A stretch of DNA of 64,000 bases from Streptomyces radicis. GTDB taxonomy: Bacteria > Actinomycetota > Actinomycetes > Streptomycetales > Streptomycetaceae. Where the stretch lies: NCBI RefSeq assembly GCF_003626575.1, contig NZ_RBDY01000016.1, forward strand, positions 62,001 through 126,000, given 5' to 3'. The notes under the pieces were generated by a model, which did not search any database, was not told the origin of the DNA, and worked only from the letters and a program-made list of their open reading frames with translations. This document shows, piece by piece, positions 60,094 through 64,000 of this stretch; position 1 is the stretch's first letter, and each line of letters starts with the position of its first letter. The translations under genes were made by a program, and so were the position numbers.

Positions 60094-60774
60094 TCAGGCG
60101 TCCTCGTCGCCGCCCCGGCGCGGCGACAGCAGCTTCTCCAGCTGCGCCTCCCGCGCAGGCGCCGCGACGAACAGCAGCTCGTCGCCCGCCTCGAGGGCGT
60201 CGTCGGGGTCCGGGATCAGCACCCGCGCGCCCCTGATGATGGTGACAAGCGCGGTGTCCTGCGGCCACGCCACCTCGCCCACGCGCGTGCCGACCAGGCC
60301 CGCGCCCTCGGGCAGGGTGATCTCCACGAGGTTCGCCTCGCCCTGGCTGAAGCGCAGCAGCCGCACCAGGTCGCCGATGCTGACGGCCTCCTCGACCAGC
60401 GCGGACATCAGCCGCGGCGTGGAGACGGCCACGTCGACGCCCCACGCGTCGTTGAACAGCCATTCGTTCTTGGGGTGGTTGACCCGGGCGACCACCCGGG
60501 GCACCCCGTACTCGGTCTTCGCGAGCAGCGAGACCACGAGGTTCACCTTGTCGTCGCCGCTGGCCGCGATCACCACCTGGCAGCGCTCGAGGGCCGCCTC
60601 GTCCAGCGTGGCGATCTCGCACGCGTCGGCGAGCAGCCACTCCGCCTCGGGCACCCGCTCGACCGAGACGGCGCCCGGCGCCTTGTCGATGAGCAGCACC
60701 TCGTGCCCGTTCTCCAGCAGCTCGGCCGCGATGGAGCGGCCCACCGCGCCCGCTCCCGCGATCACGACTCTCAT
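60094..60774 (-). CDS. TrkA-family potassium channel/transport regulator (RCK), CeoC-like
   Basis: The 226-residue protein has an N-terminal Rossmann TrkA-N domain (MRVVIAGAGAVGRSIAAELLENGHEVLLID, NAD-binding GxGxxG) and a C-terminal TrkA-C domain (ANLVEITLPEGAGLVG...GDELLFVA). Such proteins gate K+ transporters in response to nucleotides or c-di-AMP. ATG 60774 overlaps the stop of the upstream paralogue by four bases (ATGA). Confidence 0.9.
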   Translation of the reverse strand: MRVVIAGAGAVGRSIAAELLENGHEVLLIDKAPGAVSVERVPEAEWLLADACEIATLDEAALERCQVVIAASGDDKVNLVVSLLAKTEYGVPRVVARVNHPKNEWLFNDAWGVDVAVSTPRLMSALVEEAVSIGDLVRLLRFSQGEANLVEITLPEGAGLVGTRVGEVAWPQDTALVTIIRGARVLIPDPDDALEAGDELLFVAAPAREAQLEKLLSPRRGGDEDA

Positions 60775-61436
60775 CGGGGCTCCTCGGGGCCGAGCATGCA
60801 CGCCGCCTCCACCTCGGCCACCCGGTCGCCGTACATCATCACGTGCACCAGGTCGCCCTCCTGCAACACCGTTCGCGCGGTGGGCAGTATCGCCTCGCCC
60901 ATCCGGGTCATGAACGCCACCCGCACCCCGGTGCGCTCCTGGAAGGCGCTCACGGTGTGGCCGAGCCACGCGGCGGCCACATGGACCTCGGACAGCTGCA
61001 CCCCGCCGCTGGGGTCGCGCCACAGCGGCTCGGCGCCCGCGGGCAGCAGCCGCCGCAGCATCTGGTCGGCGGTCCACCGGACCGTGGCCACGGTGGGGAT
61101 GCCGAGGCGCTCGTAGACCTCGGCGCGGCCGGGGTCGTAGATGCGGGCGGTGACGTTCTCGACGCCGAAGACCTCGCGGGCGACGCGGGCCGCGATGATG
61201 TTGGAGTTGTCGCCGCTGCTGACGGCGGCGAACGCGCCCGCGTCCTGGAGCCCGGCCTCGTTCAACGTGTCACGGTCGAAGCCGAGTCCGGTCACCCGGC
61301 GGCCGCCGAAGCGCGAGCCGAGGCGGCGGAACGCGGTCGGGTCCCGGTCGATGACCGCGACGGTGTGGCCGCGTTCCTCCAGGCTCTGGGCCAGGGTCGC
61401 GCCGACCCGTCCGCAGCCCATGATCACGATGTGCAT
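60771..61436 (-). CDS. TrkA-family potassium transport regulator (RCK), CeoB-like
   Basis: The 221-residue paralogue (MHIVIMGCGRVGATLAQSLEERGHTVAVID) has the same TrkA-N plus TrkA-C layout. It is translated first in the pair and coupled to the second gene. Together they should form the regulatory ring of a K+ transporter; no TrkG/TrkH or Ktr subunit is adjacent, but a KimA-like permease lies directly divergent (83 bp), the likeliest partner. Confidence 0.9.
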   Translation of the reverse strand: MHIVIMGCGRVGATLAQSLEERGHTVAVIDRDPTAFRRLGSRFGGRRVTGLGFDRDTLNEAGLQDAGAFAAVSSGDNSNIIAARVAREVFGVENVTARIYDPGRAEVYERLGIPTVATVRWTADQMLRRLLPAGAEPLWRDPSGGVQLSEVHVAAAWLGHTVSAFQERTGVRVAFMTRMGEAILPTARTVLQEGDLVHVMMYGDRVAEVEAACMLGPEEPR

Positions 61437-61519
61437 AGGTCTCCTTCGGTGCGGACCACGCTACCGGGCAGGTCATCGGCTGTCCGGTTCAGGGGCGGGC
61501 CCGGCGTACGGTGTGCTCC

Positions 61520-63538
61520 ATGGACCACCCCAAGCGCCTGCTGCTGGGCCGCGCCCTGCGCAGCGACGCGCTCAGGGACACGTTGCTCCGCAAGCGCATC
61601 GCCCTGCCCGTCTTCGCCTCCGACCCGCTCTCCTCGGTCGCGTACGCCCCCGGCGAGGTGCTGCTCATACTGTCCATCGCGGGGCTGGCCGCCTATCACC
61701 ACAGCGTGTGGATCACGGTGGCCGTCGTGATCCTGATGATCACCGTGGTCGCCTCCTACCGGCAGACCGTCCATGCCTACCCCAACGGCGGCGGCGCGTA
61801 CGCGGTCGTCTCCACCAACTTCGGGCGCCGGGCGGGGCTCATGGTCGGCAGCGCGCTCCTCGTCGACTACGTCCTGACCGTGGCCGTCTCCGTCTCGGCG
61901 GGCGTGGACAACCTCGGCTCGGCGGTGGGGATCGTCGAGAACAACGAGATCACCTGGGCGTTGGTCGTCATCCTCGCCCTCGCGCTGATGAACCTCAGGG
62001 GCGTCAAGGAGTCGGGCACCTTCTTCGCCGTCCCCACCTACGCGTTCGTCGTCGGCGTGCTGCTGACCGTCGCGTGGGGCGGGCTGAAGGCGCTGATGGG
62101 CGACACGATGCGCGCGCCGTCGGCCGACTTCGACATCGTTCCCGAGCAGACCGACCTGTCGTCCCTGGCGACGGCGTTCCTGCTGCTGCGGGCGTTCTCC
62201 TCGGGCTGCGCGGCGCTCACCGGGGTCGAGGCGATCAGCAACGGCGTGCCCGCGTTCCGCGAGCCCAAGGGGCGCAACGCCGCAGGCACGCTCGCCATCA
62301 TGGGCACCCTGGCCAGCGTGATGTTCCTCGGCATCATGGCGCTCGCGCTGCACACCCATGTGCGGGTGGCCGAGGACCCGGCCAGGGACCTGATCATCGA
62401 CGGGGAGCCCGCCGGGCACGGCTTCCACCAGGACCCGGTGATCGCCCAGGTCGGCGAGGCGGTGTTCGGCAACGGCTCGCCGGCGTTCTACGGCCTGGCC
62501 GCCGTGACGGCGCTGATCCTCTTCCTCGCCGCCAACACCGCGTTCAGCGGCTTCCCCGTGCTGGGCTCGATCCTGGCCCAGGACCGTTTCCTGCCACGGC
62601 AGTTGCACACGCGCGGCGACCGGCTGGCGTTCAGCAACGGCATCGTGCTGCTCACGCTGCTCGCCGGGCTGCTCGTCGTCGCGTTCCGCGCCAATGTGAA
62701 CCAGCTGATCCAGCTCTACATCGTGGGCGTGTTCGTCTCGTTCACCTTCAGCCAGACCGGGATGGTCAAGCACTGGAACCACCTGCTCGCCGACGAGCGG
62801 GACCAGGCCACCCGCCGCCGCATGCACAGGGCCCGCGCGCTCAACGGCTTCGGCGCCGCCCTGTGCGCGAGCGTGCTGGTGATCGTGCTGCTCACCAAGT
62901 TCACCCATGGCGCCTGGGTCTCGCTGGTCGGCATGGCCCTCTTCTACGCGGTGATGACCGGCATCAGGCGGCACTACGACGCGGTCGCCGACGAGCTGGC
63001 GCTCGACGTGCCCGAGGAGGAGCTGGACATGCGCCCCTCCCAGGTCCACGCCGTCGTGCTGGTCTCCCAGATCCACAAGCCGACGATGCGCGCCCTCGCC
63101 TATGCCAAGCTGCTGCGCTCCGACAGCCTGGTCGCCGTCACGATCGCCGTGGACCCCACGGACACCAGGAAGCTCACGTCCGAGTGGAAGCAGCGGCACG
63201 TCGACGTCCCGCTCACGGTGCTCGACGCGCCCTACCGCGAGATCACGCACCCGGTCGTCGCCTATGTCAAGGAGCTGCGCCGGGCCCACCCGCGCGACGT
63301 GGTGAGCGTGATCATCCCCGAGTACGTGGTCGGCCACTGGTACGAGGCGCTGCTGCACAACCAGAGCGCGCTGCGCCTCAAGGCCAGGCTGCTGCTGACC
63401 CCCGGCGTCACCGTGACCTCGGTCCCGTGGCAGCTGGCCTCGGCGGAGAACGCCCGCAGGCGGCTGAAGCGCCGCCACGAGCGCCATGGCCCCCGGGGCG
63501 TCAGGCGCGGGGTCAGGCACGGGACACACCGCCCGTAG
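61520..63538 (+). CDS. APC-superfamily permease, KimA-like potassium importer
   Basis: The 672-residue membrane protein has about 12 transmembrane segments. The first segment carries the loop FASDPLSSVAYAPGEVLLILS, the substrate-site motif of APC transporters. Its long C-terminal cytosolic domain (about 500-640; VHAVVLVSQIHKPTMRALAYAKLLRSDSLVAVTIAVDP) is like that of KimA, a high-affinity H+/K+ symporter inhibited by c-di-AMP. The tail is very basic. The ATG gives MDHPKRLLLGRALRSD. Lying next to the TrkA pair and kdp supports K+ transport, but an amino-acid substrate is not excluded. Confidence 0.82.
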   Translation: MDHPKRLLLGRALRSDALRDTLLRKRIALPVFASDPLSSVAYAPGEVLLILSIAGLAAYHHSVWITVAVVILMITVVASYRQTVHAYPNGGGAYAVVSTNFGRRAGLMVGSALLVDYVLTVAVSVSAGVDNLGSAVGIVENNEITWALVVILALALMNLRGVKESGTFFAVPTYAFVVGVLLTVAWGGLKALMGDTMRAPSADFDIVPEQTDLSSLATAFLLLRAFSSGCAALTGVEAISNGVPAFREPKGRNAAGTLAIMGTLASVMFLGIMALALHTHVRVAEDPARDLIIDGEPAGHGFHQDPVIAQVGEAVFGNGSPAFYGLAAVTALILFLAANTAFSGFPVLGSILAQDRFLPRQLHTRGDRLAFSNGIVLLTLLAGLLVVAFRANVNQLIQLYIVGVFVSFTFSQTGMVKHWNHLLADERDQATRRRMHRARALNGFGAALCASVLVIVLLTKFTHGAWVSLVGMALFYAVMTGIRRHYDAVADELALDVPEEELDMRPSQVHAVVLVSQIHKPTMRALAYAKLLRSDSLVAVTIAVDPTDTRKLTSEWKQRHVDVPLTVLDAPYREITHPVVAYVKELRRAHPRDVVSVIIPEYVVGHWYEALLHNQSALRLKARLLLTPGVTVTSVPWQLASAENARRRLKRRHERHGPRGVRRGVRHGTHRP

Positions 63539-63590
63539 ACTGGAAGGCCGTGGTTTTTTCCCCCGAACGATCCCCCTGGAGCGCCGCCTG

Positions 63591-64000
63591 ATGGCCAGCG
63601 ACACATCGACGACCGAGGCGGCCTCCCTGGTGGGCCAGGAGTACGAGGTCGAGGTGGGCCCGGTGGCGCACGGCGGGCACTGCGTGGCCCGCACCGCCGA
63701 GGGCCGCGTCCTCTTCGTGCGCCACACGCTGCCGGGGGAGCGCGTGGTCGCCCGGGTCACCGAGGGGCACGCGGACGCGCGGTTCCTGCGCGCCGACGCG
63801 GTGCGCGTGCTGACCGCGTCGAAGGACCGCGTCCCCGCGCCCTGTCCGTTCTCCGGGCCCGGGCGCTGCGGCGGCTGTGACTGGCAGCATGCGAAGCCGG
63901 GCGCCCAGCGGCGGCTCAAGGGCGAGGTGCTGACCGAGCAGCTGCGCGCGCTCGCCGGGCTGACGCCGCAGGAGGCGGGCTGGGACGGCACGGTCGAGCC
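63591..64000 (+). CDS. Class I SAM-dependent RNA methyltransferase (TrmA/RumA type), N-terminal part, cut by window end
   Basis: The frame is open from ATG 63591 to the window edge (136 full codons). A TRAM domain opens the protein (GQEYEVEVGPVAHGGHCVARTAEGRVLFVRHTLPGERV), followed by CPFSGPGRCGGCDWQHA, the cysteine set that binds a [4Fe-4S] cluster in RlmD-type enzymes. It would methylate a uridine (m5U) in rRNA or tRNA. The catalytic region is beyond the window. Confidence 0.9.
   Translation, partial: MASDTSTTEAASLVGQEYEVEVGPVAHGGHCVARTAEGRVLFVRHTLPGERVVARVTEGHADARFLRADAVRVLTASKDRVPAPCPFSGPGRCGGCDWQHAKPGAQRRLKGEVLTEQLRALAGLTPQEAGWDGTVE

Overview
The window is a contiguous piece of a very high-GC actinomycete chromosome. 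Gene content and order point to the Streptomycetaceae, meaning Streptomyces or a close relative: a WhiH-like sporulation regulator sits directly before a HrdB-type principal sigma factor, a ParE-type topoisomerase subunit follows, and later come SepH, CutRS, the DUF4193/DUF3093/dUTPase/DUF3710 block and many conserved DUF genes in streptomycete-like company. GTG starts, four-base GTGA/ATGA overlaps and very strong GC-rich hairpin terminators fit. No rRNA, tRNA, CRISPR array, insertion sequence or phage gene was seen. The first gene (nrdJ) and the last gene (a TrmA-like RNA methyltransferase) are cut by the window edges.

Layout. 1-9.7 kb: B12-dependent ribonucleotide reductase, a secreted repeat protein with a likely frame break, a DUF4937/YdbC protein, a histidine phosphatase, RNase HII, a RecQ-phosphoribosyltransferase fusion, DUF4192 and a NrtR-like NUDIX protein. 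9.7-17.6 kb: fused ABC protein, whiH, hrdB, a DUF7455 zinc-ribbon protein and parE. 17.6-30.6 kb: the interval between parE and parC. It holds an Apd1-type ferredoxin under a probable iron box, a LacI regulator, a three-gene sugar ABC importer, a cytoplasmic GH13 alpha-glucosidase, a large secreted beta-helix glycanase with a GH87-type aspartate triad, and a CobW GTPase. 30.7-41.9 kb: an M16 peptidase pair, GntR regulator, HPr, a GNAT/acyl-CoA-synthetase fusion, DUF5998, a phosphodiesterase, thymidine kinase, a VOC protein and a sulfurtransferase. 41.9-50.8 kb: SepH, coproporphyrin ferrochelatase, an IMPase-family enzyme, a 53-residue protein, CutRS, DUF4193, DUF3093, dUTPase, DUF3710 and DUF6343. 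50.9-63.5 kb: potassium homeostasis (a 27-residue membrane peptide, kdpFABCDE, an OB-fold protein, DUF3159, two TrkA-type gating proteins and a KimA-like permease).

The two most coherent systems are these. (1) The parE-parC island looks like a complete alpha-glucan utilisation locus. A secreted GH87-like enzyme (with beta-helix and discoidin-like domains) would cut an alpha-1,3-glucan outside the cell, a lipoprotein and two permeases would import the products, and the GH13 enzyme would finish them inside, all next to a LacI repressor with a palindromic operator. The importer ATPase is absent and is presumably a shared MsiK-type subunit elsewhere. (2) The potassium block combines a high-affinity P-type pump with its sensor, two RCK gating proteins and a KimA-type importer. 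Its leader can fold a hairpin over the ribosome binding site of the first micro-ORF.

Regulatory signals that stand out are two perfect TGTGGATAA (DnaA-box) nonamers between recQ and the DUF4192 gene, an iron box at the ferredoxin start, a 30-bp perfect hairpin after hrdB, helically phased GATCG repeats before the GH13 gene, and a four-fold GTGTCA repeat before the DUF6343 gene. All functional statements come from reading motifs by eye and from remembered family knowledge; no searches were run.
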